Of a stretch of DNA of 64,000 bases, positions 10,251 through 22,995 are shown piece after piece (position 1 is the stretch's first letter; every line of letters begins with the position of its first letter). The notes beneath the pieces were generated by a model, which did no database searches, was not told the origin of the DNA, and saw only the letters and a program-made list of their open reading frames with translations. Source of the stretch: Unio delphinus (lineage: Eukaryota; Mollusca; Bivalvia; Unionida; Unionidae). Where the stretch lies: positions 2,633,001-2,697,000 of the forward strand of contig JAQISU010000123.1 of NCBI GenBank assembly GCA_029339505.1, written 5' to 3'. The translations under genes and the position numbers were made by a program.

Positions 10251-10564
10251 GATAGATTAATACAATGCAGGTAATAACAATCAGTAAATGCCTTAAATGA
10301 GCCAATAAAATAGTTGTTTCAATATAAAATCATCTAGAAGTAAGCAAAAGGTAACAATACTAGTGTCCAGAGACAGGTTGTGAGTAAAAACAAATACAAG
10401 TCACGTGTCCGCAATAAATATGAAAGAGAAGTTGTTGTTTTGGATTAAGTAAATTATGTTGGTGTACTATTTAACCTGTTCGTCTTTCAGTTATGCCAAA
10501 CTTTACATTAGTTTTAATTTTGTAAATGTTAATGGTGTCTTCTTTGGAAAATGAGTTAGTAATA

Positions 10565-11400
10565 TGAGATTTTGATTACTGTAGCACAGACACTACCTCA
10601 TTGATCTTATGATATTAATGTACCTAATTACTGTAATACAGACACTACCTCACTTATCTCGTGACATTAATGTACATGATTACTGTAACATAGACACTAC
10701 CTCACTTATCTTCTGATATTAATATACATGATTACTGTAATACAGACACTACCTCATTGATCTTATGATATTAATGTACATGATTACTGTGACACAGACA
10801 CTACCTCATTATCGATCTTGTGATATTAATGTACATTATTACTGCATCACATACACTACCACACTGATCTTATGATATTAATGTACATGATTACGGTAAT
10901 ACAGACACTACCTCATTGATCTTCTGATATTAATATACATGATTACTGCAACACAGACACTACCTCGTTGATCTTATGATATTAATGTACATGATTACTG
11001 TAACACAGACACTACCTCATTATCGATCTTGTGATATTAATGTACATTATTACTGCATCACAGACACTACCTCATTAATCTTCTGATATTAATATACATG
11101 ACTAATGTAACATAGACTCTACCTCATCGATCTTATGATATTAATGTGCATGATTACTGTAATACAGACACTACCTCATTGATCTTATGATAATAATGTA
11201 CATGATTACGTAATACAGACACTACCTCATCGATCTTATGATATTAATGTACATGATTACTGTAACATAGACTCTGACTCATTGATCTTATGATATTAAT
11301 GTACATGATTACTGCAACACAGACACTACCTCATTGATTATATGATAGTATTGTACATGATTACTGCAACACAAATGCTACATCTCTTACGTAATGACAT
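10565..11400. repeat. 52-bp minisatellite, ~16 copies
   Basis: The unit is about 52 bp: GATTACTGTAATACAGACAC, then TACCTCATTGATCTTATGAT, then ATTAATGTACAT. Some units carry a 3-base insertion (CATTATCGATC) and these lie a fixed number of units apart (10811 and 11015 regions), which suggests duplication of a multi-unit block. Confidence 0.93.
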
Positions 11401-11904
11401 TAATTTACATTATTATTGCCATATAAACAATGCCCGACATATATCACCACGTTAATGCACAGGTTCCATGTTTGTTAATGTTTTTTTTGATAAATACTAT
11501 ATGCCTAAGATTAGAGATATTGCGACAATTGTTCTCTGCTTAAGTAAAGGCAACCACATTTTGGTAAATTAGATGCCCGTATTGTCATTTGTTATGTAAA
11601 ACATCTATTGTTATATAGGCTATTTGATGAATGAATTTGAAATGGAAACTCAGGAGCCCTGTTTCATCAGTAAGTGTAAAAGACAGTAAATTTATCATCT
11701 GCAATCATTGTATTGGCTTTTCTGTTCTTATGCAATGCCCCATATTTTCTGGAATTAAAAAAGTATTTATCCATATTTAAAAAAGAATATCGCATGGAAA
11801 GAATTAAATGTTTCATGTCTTACCATTTCACAATCGCTGTTCAGTGTGTCTTTATGTTTTCATTTAATAAGTTGATTTATAGCAACACGTATAGCATCAA
11901 TACT

Positions 11905-12465
11905 TCTATACCATTGCATAGCAGCAGGAATTCCATACCATTGCATAGCAGCAGGAATTCCATACCATTGCATAGCAGCAGGAATTCCATACCATTGCAC
12001 AGCAGCAGGAATTCCATACCATTGCAAAGCAGCAGGAATTTCATACCATTGCATAGCAGCAGGAATTCCATACCATTGCATAGCAGCAGGAATTCCATTC
12101 CATTGCATAGCAGCAGGAATTCCATACCATTCCATAGCAGCAGGAATTCCATACCATTGCATAGCAGCAGGAATTCCATACCATTCCATAGCAGCAGGAA
12201 TTCCATACCATAGCATAGCAACAGGAATTCCATACCATTGCACAGCAGCAGGAATTCCATACCATTGCATAGCAGCAGGAATTCCATACCATTGCATAGC
12301 AGCAGGAATTCCATACCATTGCATAGCAGCAGGAATTCCATACCATTGCATAGCAGCAGGAATTCCATACCATTGCATAGCAGCAGGAATTCCATACCAT
12401 TCCATAGCAGCAGGAATTCCATACCATTGCATAGCAGCAGGAATTCCATACCATTGCATGGCATA
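11905..12465. repeat. 27-bp minisatellite, ~20 copies, open on both strands
   Basis: The unit is CCATTGCATAGCAGCAGGAA plus TTCCATA. Because 27 is a multiple of three and the unit has no stop in several frames, long open frames arise on both strands, with 9-residue periods such as IPLHSSRNS (plus) and MQWYGIPAA (minus). The plus frame starts at 11713 and the longest minus frame spans 11860-12759. These frames look like by-products of the repeat: there is no flanking protein-like sequence, and the minus frame also reads through the (GA)n tract. Confidence 0.93.
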
Positions 12466-12597
12466 AAGATTTCTGAGTAATTCCATGGTATAGAGAATTT
12501 CATACCAGTGCATAGCATTCAAACATTCCATGCCATTCAATAGCATAAACAATCCATCCAATCCCGTAACATAAATAATTCCTTTCCCATAGCATGT

Positions 12598-12600
<3 letters not shown>

Positions 12601-12679
<79 letters not shown>
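12601..12679. repeat. (GA)n microsatellite
   Basis: 79 bp of uninterrupted AG dinucleotides. A poly-C run follows at about 12760-12770. Confidence 0.99.
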
Positions 12680-12683
<4 letters not shown>

Positions 12684-12901
12684 TTAAATAACTTTTGTTA
12701 TCTGACAGAAAATAAACGTTTTGCTTTAATATGACCAAATCCCACCGAGACAAAATCACCCCCCCCCCCCATACGATAAAATCTCGACCAGCAGAAAGAA
12801 AAATTGGACATAATCACCTACCCTAGTGCAAGTAAGTCATTGCTCGTCATCTACGGCCGTTTTAATGTTTCATGTCGGCTACTCTTGAGTAGATAAATTA
12901 C

Positions 12902-13440
12902 CTATTGTGTGCGTGTTATATGTTTTATCTGAACAGGCAATATGGTTAAGATAACTAATGATCGTTTTGATCTTAAGACAAATTGCACGTGCATGTGTTT
13001 TGTTACATTGTTTTTGTAAGCATCAATCCATCGCGTTAAATCCTTCCGGGATGCTTTTAACGTTTGCATTTTATTGCATACCGTATTAAGACAAATAACA
13101 CCAATATTTTGGTACTTATTTCGTTTGTCGGAAGAAATCCGAACTAGCATGTTAATCGCCATAACACGTTAGGCTGCATGTCGGGGTATGTGAAAACACT
13201 TGAAACATTTGGATCCATATGGAAATAATCAGGAGTAGAAAGTGAGGTGAAATGTTCTGCTCTGAAGGTTAAATAGACACGTAGAAGGCTGAGAATATAA
13301 ACCGTGTCTAGTGGAAATGTACCATAAGCAATGAAATGGCGCAAGTACCTAAGTTTTGATGGTACGGGTTCACACGTGTGATCATCCCACATAAATACAA
13401 AGTCTATTGATGGTATGTTAGACTTCATGTTTAAATACAA
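12902..13440 (-). pseudogene. Unrecognised coding-like region in two overlapping frames
   Basis: Two minus-strand frames overlap by 19 bp: 13440-13144 (98 codons, contains MWDDHTCEPVPSKLRYLRHF and SLLRVYLTFRAEHF) and 13162-12902 (86 codons, contains ISSDKRNKYQNIGVICLN and SRKDLTRWIDAYKNN). Both have a balanced amino-acid mix with Trp, Cys, Pro and charged residues, unlike the surrounding repeats. They may be one gene split by a frameshift at about 13150. The upstream end of the first frame already lies in the 40-bp array. I cannot assign a family. Confidence 0.25.
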
Positions 13441-14605
13441 AGTCTATTGATGGTATGTTAGATTTCATATTAAAATATTAAGTGTATTGATGGTATGTTA
13501 GATTTCATATTTAAATATAAAATGTACTGATGGTATGTTAGATTTCAAATTAAAATATAAAATGTACTGATGGTATTTTAGATTTCATATTTAAATACAA
13601 AATGTATTGATGGTATGTTAGATTTCATATTTCAATACAAAGTGTATTGATGGTAAGTTAGATTTCATATTAAAATATAAAATGTATTGATGGTTTGTTA
13701 TATTTCATGTTAAAATACAAAGTCTATTGATGGTATGTTAGATTTCATATTTAAAATCAAAGTGTATTGATGGTATGTTAGATTTCATATTAAAATATTA
13801 AGTGTATTGATGGTTTGTTAGATTTCATATTAAAATATAAAATGTACTGATGGTATGTTAGATTTCATATTTAAATACAAAGTGTACTGATGGTTTGTTA
13901 GATTTCGTATTTAATTACAAAGTGTACTGATGGTTTGTTAGATTTCATATTTAATTACAAAGTGTACTGATGGTTTGTTAGATTTCGTATTTAAATATAA
14001 AATGTACTGATGGTTTGTTACATTTCATATTAAATTATAAAATGTACTGATGGTTTGTTAGATTTCGTATTTAAATATAAAATGTATTGATGGTATGTTA
14101 GATTTCATATTAAAATACAAAGTCTATTGATGGTATGCTAGATTTCATATTAAAATATAAAATGTACTGATGGTTTGTTACATTTCATATTTAAATATAA
14201 AATGTATTGATGGTATATTAGATTTCATATTAAAATACAAAGTCTATTGATGGTATGCTAGATTTCATATTAAAATATAAAATGTATTGATGGTTTGTTA
14301 CATTTCATATTTAAATATAAAATGTATTGATGGTATGTTAGATTTCATATAAAAATACAAAGTCTATTGATGGTATGCTAGATTTCATATTTAAATATAA
14401 AATGTATTGATGGTATATTAGATTTCATATTAAAATACAAAGTCTATTGATGGTTTGTTAGATTTCATATTAAAATATAAAATGTACTGATGGTATGTTA
14501 CATTTCATATAAAATGTACAGATGGTTTGATACAAAGTGTATTGATGGTATGTTAGATTTCATATTTAAGTATACAATGTATTGATGGTATGTTAGATTT
14601 CATAT
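13390..14605. repeat. 40-bp minisatellite, ~30 copies
   Basis: The unit is TATTGATGGTATGTTAGATT then TCATATTTAAATACAAAGTG. Variants (TATGTTA/TTTGTTA, GATTTC/CATTTC, TACAAAG/TATAAAA) recur in the same order every two to four units, for example around 14100, 14220 and 14340, which indicates duplication of multi-unit blocks. Confidence 0.95.
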
Positions 14606-16389
14606 TTAATATATTTAGAATATGAGCTCAGGGAGTCGTTGTCTGTGTGTATTTCGGCGAAAGTGCACAGTGAGTCATAAAGCATTAGTAATGATCCGGA
14701 AGTGAAACTGTGTTCTGTTTACATTCTGTTCTGTTTACAGTGCAGCCTCTCAAAAACTGTCAGTGAACCCTTGACAAGAACTTCACAGTCAAGTCATCTT
14801 TGAAAGTTGTTTAGAATAACATATGATTTGTATGATTGTCTCACAGTGGAAAGGTCAGTACTGAGGAATAAATGTATAGAACATATAATAAAATTAATTG
14901 TGATGTATATCCAGGTTACCAAAAGCTGCAAGCCTTTTTATGATTATCTGAATGCAAATTCCGATAATGACGGCATTAACGTGATGTGGTGGTGTAATGG
15001 TCTGTCAGAATAATATATTTAATTGATTCCTCCCCCCCCCCTCCGGATTTTTGTCATATTAGCTTTTATAGGTGTATAAGGATTAGCCAGTTTGTTTTGT
15101 TCAGTTAAGTAAAGTATGAACCGAAGAAACGCTTTGCATACTTTACCACGATCCATTTCGAATGATCTGTTTAATCTTCATTCTATTCATATTACACTGA
15201 ATAGAATATTAGTTACATTGAGTCATGCTTTCGGAAATTAAGAGAGTGGGTTTCTTTAAAGGTGCAGCTAAACGTAACGAACATAATTATGAATTGCCCT
15301 ATTCATGGAGTAGCAAATTGATTACAGAGAATTTGACCATAAAATAAAGATATGTGTACATAGCAAAAACAGGTGAAAGGAATGAAATGAACGTTTATTT
15401 GTAATTGTATATGAAATACTGGAAGAATACAGATTCGTAGCGAGAAAAATAAAAATAATCCTCATTGAGTAATCGTAGAAGAGAAAACATATACGTTAAC
15501 ATGTTGGTTATATTCTCTTTGAACGATCTTCATAAGTACAAAGTTGGAACGTACTATTATGCTAGCATACAAGTTTTGTCCAGATTGCGTCAAATAGCAA
15601 AGCAATAAAGTTTTATGTCAAAATAGTTTTATTTTTTTTATCAATATATATATATATATATGACGTTCTCAGAACACAAAGACTATGTTATAGTATATAC
15701 AACTCACTAGGTGCAATTGTTATATATATATATATATATATAAAATTTAATTGTTTGTTTCTTAGTTTAAATTTTTTATATTTTAACTTTGTATTATTAT
15801 TTCATTACATGATATTGTACTGTAATATTGTATAGTGGACTTGACCTTGTCCAAAATTGAGTTCATTTCTGCTTGACCTGTTTTACTATCTGTATAAGAA
15901 ATGTATTCATTTGAAACAACTAATACATATCATAATTATTATCTCTGTTTATGGGCTTACTATCATGATCATTAGTAACAGAAGAAGTAAATATGTTTAT
16001 GTGGATTCTAACTTTTGTAATGTTCTGAGTATAATCCAGGTTATTGTTTTGATTTTGTAAATATCATGATCATTTCAGAACTTTTTTGTCCATTAGTTAA
16101 TTGTTAAAAAGATGTGAAACTACTAATTGTGACCTGATGTCATGTAGAGAACTATATTATAATGTACTTATGTGCACTTGGTCATTCGTGCGTTAACATC
16201 TAGCAGTGTCAATTTGTATATTATATGTTGTGACCAGGAGTTTTGGGCTGCAATATCTTTCGTTCAAATTATTTAATTCAAGTAATTATTTTCTCTGGAA
16301 CTACTAAAGTGCTCTGATAAAATTCACTTGAATTTATATTGAATTCAAAACCTAAAATTGTGTTACTGTGATTCAACATAAGACTGTTG
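14606..16389. other. No confident gene; AT-rich spacer with C-rich and TA runs
   Basis: Short open frames at 14807-15013 and 15857-16060 have AT-driven composition and no recognisable domain. A poly-C run lies near 15033-15042. Confidence 0.5.
15643..15742. repeat. Two (TA)n tracts flanking ~58 bp
   Basis: (TA)n at 15643-15661 and 15720-15742 bracket a short unique segment. Confidence 0.95.
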
Positions 16390-17170
16390 ACACATCAGCA
16401 CTCTATAAGCTATAGCCCGCACATCATCTCCTTCACTTTTTGGATTTCTTTGGGACATGTAATGCGTTTTATTCAGGACATTAAATTACTAGTACTGGTG
16501 CCAGTAAATCTTGGATTAATTTGGGATTTGATTCGCAATACCGTTTTAAACATTGAACAACAATACCTTCTAAATGACTGCCAGTTGCAGATATTCCCTC
16601 TATTTCATGTACATATGATGGTTGTAAATAACCATAATGAATTGGTACAGTCCTTGCTTCAGTCTTGTTGCTGATATAATAAAGGGCATGACGACTTTGG
16701 AAAACATTTTATTCTATGCAGTAATGAAATAAATAGCTTTCCATTTTTTCTGTAAGTTGGATTCTCTCCATCTCGTTTTCAGAGTGTCCACTAATTGTAA
16801 TATGGCTATCTTTACTTTATCTCTACATTGATTGATATAGCGATATACTTGACGTACTAAAAGACTTCCATTCTTTTTTCCATATTCATTTTTATCCTAA
16901 TTTTGTTTGTGTTATGTTTCCATCTGGTGTATTCTTTGATGACTGTAATGAACTCTTCTATCGTTTCATGTGTTGCTGGTCTATTTTATGCCTTGCACAT
17001 GCTTCATCCCAATTCAAAACTTTGTGTATAACATGGTACATCGTTCTTGTAGCCTCTCAGTGTTCTATCTCCTTGATCAGAAAAAGGTATAATTTCTTTA
17101 ATGTCTGGAAAACGTTTATTGCGTTGCTGCCATACACTGACTTTCATTCATTTTTGTTTTTATTGAGGCT
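16390..17170 (-). pseudogene. Possible Gypsy-type LTR-retrotransposon integrase remnant
   Basis: Minus-strand translation, read through many stops, gives pieces in an order that resembles a Gypsy integrase. First is a linker-like stretch (RNKRFPDIKEIIPF, about 17125-17080), then a Cys-rich piece ending in RPATHETIEEFITVIKEYTRW (about 16985-16918). After a poorly readable middle comes LKRYCESNPKLIQDLLAPVL (about 16550-16490) and a short MMCGL near 16425. The last part resembles the 'ERxNRTL...W...L..' region after the catalytic core. Catalytic Asp/Glu residues are not identifiable and part of the zinc-binding region seems deleted. The reading depends on motif memory and could be chance in AT-rich DNA. 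Confidence 0.3.
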
Positions 17171-17374
17171 ATAAGAAACGGGAACAAATATCGGCTAGAC
17201 ATTTCTATATATCCATCGCTGATTGTATACCAATTTTAAACTTCACTATATTTATATAAAAACAAAACATGTATCGAATAGAAAATTTTAATTGCTCCAT
17301 GGTAAACATAATAAAATATTTTGTATTTCACTCAACATTTTACATAATGAGTTTTTTTTTAGTTTGCATCCTAT

Positions 17375-18196
17375 TGTTACGTATATTTGATTTAAATTAT
17401 TTATTTTTAATTGTCAGATCCAAATTTGTTATTTTGGGTTTAAAATTCATTAATTGGGAGATATATATTCTGGAAAATTCAGGCTGACCTAGACTCTATT
17501 TGTAAACAACAGGTTGACCTAATTTCTGACCCTGCTTCAGAGAGTGTCAGCAAGCCTTTAAAACTATTGGCTAAATCCAAGGACAACTTTTTATTTTTAG
17601 TTCTGGGGGATGAGAAATGGTTGATTTTCTTATGGGTCATTCCTTTGCGTACGTGTTTAAATGATCGTACGTTTGTTTTATGATCTTCTATGAACTTCCA
17701 GAAAATCACGCGATCCCTTGTTTACGTAAAAACACGTATTTAAGTTATTGTCTGGGAGAGAATAATTAATTAGAATATGGGCTTTAAAGTACTAGTTGTG
17801 TTCTGAGTTGTATTGGAATTTGTGTCAATTCGCTGAAGCAAGAGGAATTATTTTATTTATCTGGAAAAGAATATGTGCTCATAATTTTGATTTGGATTAT
17901 TATAAAAACAAGAACTGATTAAATCACGTGACATCGTCAGCCATTTTGGATTACATCGTCAAGATTCGAACCTGGAACTGATAGAACATTTATTTATCAG
18001 GACTCTTGCAATTCCATTAGTGGATTATTTTTGTGAATTCTATATTGGATTAATGTTGGATTTGATTCTCTAAAACCGTAAGTTTATTTATTTTATGAAA
18101 ATAATTGTACTTAATAAATTTGTTTGTTAAATTTTACAAGCTTGTTATTTTCACTTCTTTCTGTGTTGCTGCTTATTCGAGCATAAGCACGTATCA
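17375..18196 (+). mobile_element. Solo LTR, copy A (822 bp), with 4-bp target-site duplication
   Basis: The unit starts TGTTACGTAT and ends CACGTATCA, a short imperfect inverted terminal pair typical of LTRs. It is flanked by a direct repeat CTAT (17371-17374 and 18197-18200). About 800 bp aligns along its length, in reverse orientation, with copy B at 27426-28222. Internal signals seen are an AATAAA near 18112 and a strong splice-donor-like GTAAGT at 18078-18083. No internal retrotransposon sequence is attached at either side, so this is a solo LTR formed by LTR-LTR recombination. A 4-bp duplication fits Gypsy-type elements, but the family is not identified. Confidence 0.85.
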
Positions 18197-18200
18197 CTAT

Positions 18201-20276
18201 CTTTCGAAGGTATTTTACGTATATCACCTTCGTGTTAAGTTCTTTGCACACTATTTGGGATGTTAAAATCTTTTATTCTGTCTGTGAAAGTTTAGAATTG
18301 TCTTTATAAAATTCAAGTCAATATTTACCAAGTTATCTTCCAAGTTCGACTGTCTGCACATCTTTTGAATGTATCTTGTTCATGAGTACCTTGTTGTTTT
18401 CTTACTGAAAATCTTTGCTATCTTACTTTTTTGTAAGGTCGGAAAAGTTGGAATGTTAACCCTAAACTATTTCTAGATGTTAGACATGTTAGTTACAGAT
18501 TATCTTGCAATGATATTTGAAATAGTTTCAATCTAGTATGAAATATATTATTTTGAATGAAGAAATTGGCTTTAAAAGATATGTAAAATATGGTTAAGAG
18601 ACAGAAACGACGGGGTTCAGCAAGCAGTCTTATAAAGTAAAGAATATATGAAACAAATACACATGATAGAATAGTACCGAGTATTTCAGACAAAGGTACA
18701 ACTTTGGATAATTAAGATGTCCATTTTACCAGCGTTAAGAAAAATCAACAAATCAGTCAGGACATTGAAGATAATTCATGTACTATCAATTAAATATTAT
18801 CCTATAGATAACACAATTTGAAATACCTAAAGGGTCACTGATGACGACCTTTCCGCTCATCCAGTCATATCTTATTCCGTTTTTGATTTGTCTGATCCTG
18901 GACAAGGAAGAACATACTTTCACCAATCCAACAAATGATGCATTATAGTAAGTGAAAAAGGTAAAGATAATAACATTCATTTTGAATGCAAGAATTAAAA
19001 GATGGCCAGAAAATATCCGAGAATATCTCTAACAGTTGAGTCTAATCTATTTTCGTTGGTAGAGTTTGCTAAATAATTCAATGATATTCGTGTAATAATA
19101 AGTATTGTAACGTCTGATTCAAAGCACAAATACAACAGCAAAGAAACCAGTACATATTTTATGTTAGGTACTTTTTTTAATTAACAAAAAGTACTGATTA
19201 ATCATTTTCAGCGTGTCTTTGAACATGAATGTCTTTAAAATGAATGTCTTTTAGAATGAATGTCTTGGAAAGCTTGTCCTAAACTGATTGCTTAGATTGT
19301 TGTCAGCGTAAAGGACAAACGACAGGTACATTGTCTAAGTCTGTTCAATGTCTTTTTTTTAACTACAATTTATCCACATGATTAATTGTTATAGATTTGC
19401 TAATCCATGATGCATATCATGACGTCTCACTGATGTGGACATTTGAGAAACTCGAGTATTTTAATAATTATTGAATACCTGTTCTTCAATTGTTTTTCTT
19501 AAATTAATTCCTACTATTTTAGTAAAGTTATTATTTTGAGTTATTTAATACGACATACAAATATCGAGATAGTATGCTAGGCTTGACAATTCGTCTGTCT
19601 TTAGGCATTATCAACATGGCAACTGTTGATCGATCAAGTACACCACTTTTATTTCGATAATCCGCAACATTTCATTCATGCTTCGAGACGAAATAACTTT
19701 TTTTCTCGAAATTTGTGCCATTACTATGACCGATAAAAAAAACAGCTGCTTAATAAACCGAACCACAATTTTAAGGTTTTTAATTTTAAAAACTTCAATT
19801 TCATTCCACTACTTATCTTTTGTCTGTTTTTTTTTTCATTGCTGCATATAGAACAAGCCAAGTTTATCGGATTTTCTAATCATGCTTTAAATTGGACCGA
19901 ATAAGAATTTTGCATATTTGTTCACATCAAATGCCTAATTAGACATTCTTCATATCGTATTGTCTAACCAATCTTGCCATCAGGATTAATATTGGTTATT
20001 TCTATGTAATGATTATTAAATATGATCCATAAATCTTCATCTATTCAAAATATTGCACATATATTTCGTTGAAAATTAAAAACAATCTCTGTATTTTCTT
20101 GTATTTTACTTTGCAAAACAACTAGCTTTTACCGCATTTTTATTCCATCTAAAGTTGTAAATATATTATCTCTTGAATCGGCCATTGCTGAGTTCTGTGT
20201 AAACTCCATGAAATATTGATATCACCTACTTAAAAACTGACCGGTCGATAAAATAGCGTTGTAGAATTATGTATTG
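18201..20276. other. No gene seen; AT-rich spacer
   Basis: No frame exceeds about 66 codons. A tiny triplication of GAATGTCTT lies at 19227-19268. Nothing else is recognisable. Confidence 0.5.
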
Positions 20277-20357
20277 TGCCAAAAACCAAAACAAAACAAA
20301 AAACCAAACAAAACAAAAAAATCAACAACAAAACAAACAAGCAAACAAACAAACATT
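20277..20357. repeat. A-rich (CAAAA)n/(CAAA)n tract
   Basis: About 80 bp made of CAAAA, CAAA and CAA steps with few interruptions. It could be the tail of an old retroposon, but no body is recognisable upstream. Confidence 0.85.
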
Positions 20358-20626
20358 GACATAGTAGTGCTGGCTTAGAGTAATCGCATTATGTTTAAAT
20401 TATTTTTGCAAGAGTTTCACAAATTTTACAATATTTTAGCCCATCCGAGAAGTAAGTTTCTTAAACATCCTACTACATGTTTTATTCATACGTAAATCAC
20501 ATTCGAGACACAGTTATTTCAAGTTGGGTTTTTGTGTGTATAACTGTTATAATCTTAGTTCGAACTACTTTTTTCCGGTTAGTTTTTCTTCTGTACCGAC
20601 ATGTAAATATTTATTGTTTTATTAAT

Positions 20627-20728
<102 letters not shown>

Positions 20729-20840
20729 ACCTGATCAGGATATCAACGTATCAATTATTAACGTCAGCAAACCGCGATATTTTATCTCTCTCGGAGGTTT
20801 GCAGTCATTAATAATTGATAAATTGATGTCCTGATCAAGT
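20729..20840. repeat. Long imperfect hairpin, 45-bp arms and 22-bp loop
   Basis: The left arm (20729-20773, beginning ACCTGATCAGGATATC) and right arm (20796-20840, ending ATGTCCTGATCAAGT) are reverse complements at 38 of 45 positions. The loop is GCGATATTTTATCTCTCTCGGA-like and AT-rich (20774-20795). The hairpin abuts the (CT)n tract. It may be a small foldback element or an RNA hairpin; no target-site duplication is evident. Confidence 0.85.
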
Positions 20841-21495
20841 CTTACTCATTTTAATGTGTGCTACATTGCTTTGCTTGGTCTTTAATGGCATTTGAACTCT
20901 CGGTTGGCAATAGGGACATGAACATGAAGACGGCGCCGATAAGAGTGGCACTGTATGATACGCCAGACATCTAACAAAGTAGTCACATACCGATTCGTTT
21001 ATTTACCTTATGAAATTTTTTCACTTGTTTTTGTTAATTGATACGCCACGCTACTTTTCATAATATCAAGCGGCCGACCAGAAAACCAACTGACATAATC
21101 CTTTCAGGGCCTTTTTTTTACTTTGAAAAGTGTCAAACTTGTTTCACTGATCTGTCTGTAAAAGTCATTGTGTTCTTGACAGGTGGAGGTAACTAATCTT
21201 GCATAATAGACGTGTAAAAATGTGAGCGTGAAAGGATTAAATCAAGGAGGCACTGTGATAGGATTAATTTGTATCTATTCAAAGAGAAAACTGAAATAAG
21301 ATCTACTACACAATAACTTCTCATATGTTATGCTAGTCGTACACACGTAGAACAGGAACAAAAATAGAGCATGTCCAATTCAGAATTAATTCACAGAGAA
21401 ATATCCATGACATATTTACAACTAGAATGGATCACTTCTAATTCAGGTTTTAAAAATAGAGAGATATCCATAATAATATATTCATAACCCATTCT

Positions 21496-21496
<1 letters not shown>

Positions 21497-21580
<84 letters not shown>
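21497..21580. repeat. (GA)n microsatellite
   Basis: 84 bp of uninterrupted GA dinucleotides; open frames over it are artefacts. Confidence 0.98.
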
Positions 21581-21587
<7 letters not shown>

Positions 21588-21773
21588 GTTTAGCATACAG
21601 CAAGCACACAGATACAGTACCATATACGTAACACCCTCTGATAAAGCGTACACATATACAGAATTCTTTGATATAAACAGGACAACTAGTACAATATATT
21701 GTGGTTAGGGTTCTATTTTACGTTTCTAGATGACGTTAAGTTTTTTTATCCGTAGAAATTTAAACTTACATAC

Positions 21774-21787
21774 CCCCCCCCCCCCCC
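21774..21787. repeat. Poly-C tract
   Basis: A run of about 14 C just left of the SINE body. Similar runs occur at 12760 and 15033, and a poly-G run at 28923-28936. Confidence 0.9.
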
Positions 21788-21807
21788 GTCTAACCATACA
21801 TGCGTGT

Positions 21808-22056
21808 GATTTGGATTTTTAACGTAGCTTTTATAATTTTTCAGTCAGATAGTCTGAAGTGTGGCAGTTTATAGTGATGTCTAGCACTGTGTTATCAGGC
21901 CGCAGACATGTTGTAGCTTGATGTCCCACCTAGTCACATTATTCTGACACCAGGCCAACCAGTTTTAACACTAACTTCGTAATGATGAGAGCCAAGCGAG
22001 GCAGCTGTTAGTGCCATTTTTTATAAGTTTTTGGTATGACTCGGCCGGAGATCAAT
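21808..22056 (-). mobile_element. SINE body, truncated (tRNA head missing)
   Basis: Similar over about 240 bp to the body of the complete SINE at 58541-58941, with shared blocks GGCAGTTTATAGTGATGTCT, CATGATGTCCCACC-like sequence and GCGAGGCAGCTGTTAGTGCC. It stops at ...CGGCCGGAGATCAA, just before the B-box part of the head. It has only one copy of the 78-bp segment that is doubled in the 58.5-kb element. Confidence 0.85.
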
Positions 22057-22125
22057 ATCAAAGGTGTAACATACAGTTTCAGGCAAACATTAAAACATTT
22101 AAGATATTTAAGGAGAAAGTAGAAC

Positions 22126-22262
22126 TCTCATAGTTTTTCGGAATCTACGATAATGTTGAAGTAAAAATATCACACGAGCTGTACAATGTTCAAGTAAAAA
22201 TACCACACAGACTTTACGATAGGGTTGATGCAAAACTATCAATACGGGCTCTACAATAATGT
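22126..22262. repeat. Degenerate ~35-bp tandem repeat, ~4 units
   Basis: Units contain AAGTAAAAATACCACACG followed by a 'ctntacnatnntg' segment, with heavy divergence. Confidence 0.6.
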
Positions 22263-22555
22263 TTGCTTGGTTCAGATGACGTTCCGTTTTCTTGTTATTT
22301 TTACTGCTATATATTGGATTATGTCTTGATCGCAACTAGCATGGTACGAAATGCAAATAGATGGGTACAGAATAAGAGATTATGTTGTTCAACAAGGTCA
22401 CAGTTGTACCATGCTGATGACAGATTTATTCGGCCATGCCGAAAGGAAAGAAAAGGAGTATCGTAACTTCCAAAATGGCACAATTGTACAAAATAATAAG
22501 GTTTACAAATATAGTATACAACATGTTTTTATCAATTGCTGAATAATGTTCTAGA

Positions 22556-22716
22556 ATGAATTGTACAGACATTGTCCATACATTGTCCATATGCATGTAT
22601 TGTACAGACATTGTCCATACATTGTCCATATGCATGTATTGTACAGACATACATTGAACATATACATGTATTGTACAGACATTGTCCATATGCATGTATT
22701 GTCTAGATATTTTCCA
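22556..22716. repeat. Short composite minisatellite (ATTGTCCATA / TGCATGTATTGTACAGAC)
   Basis: The pieces ATTGTACAGAC, ATTGTCCATAC and ATTGTCCATATGCATGT alternate for about 160 bp; unit length is 28-42 bp depending on how many ATTGTCCATA blocks are present. Confidence 0.88.
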
Positions 22717-22865
22717 TACATTATTTGGTGAGGAATGCACAAGACAAATAAGGTATATGTTTTTCATTACGGTCATAAATCACTTAATGCCAGTAACATA
22801 TATAATGTTACAAAACCTGTCAATAAAACTTTCATTGTTTTCATGTTCAAGCGTTGTTTTGCACA

Positions 22866-22995
<130 letters not shown>

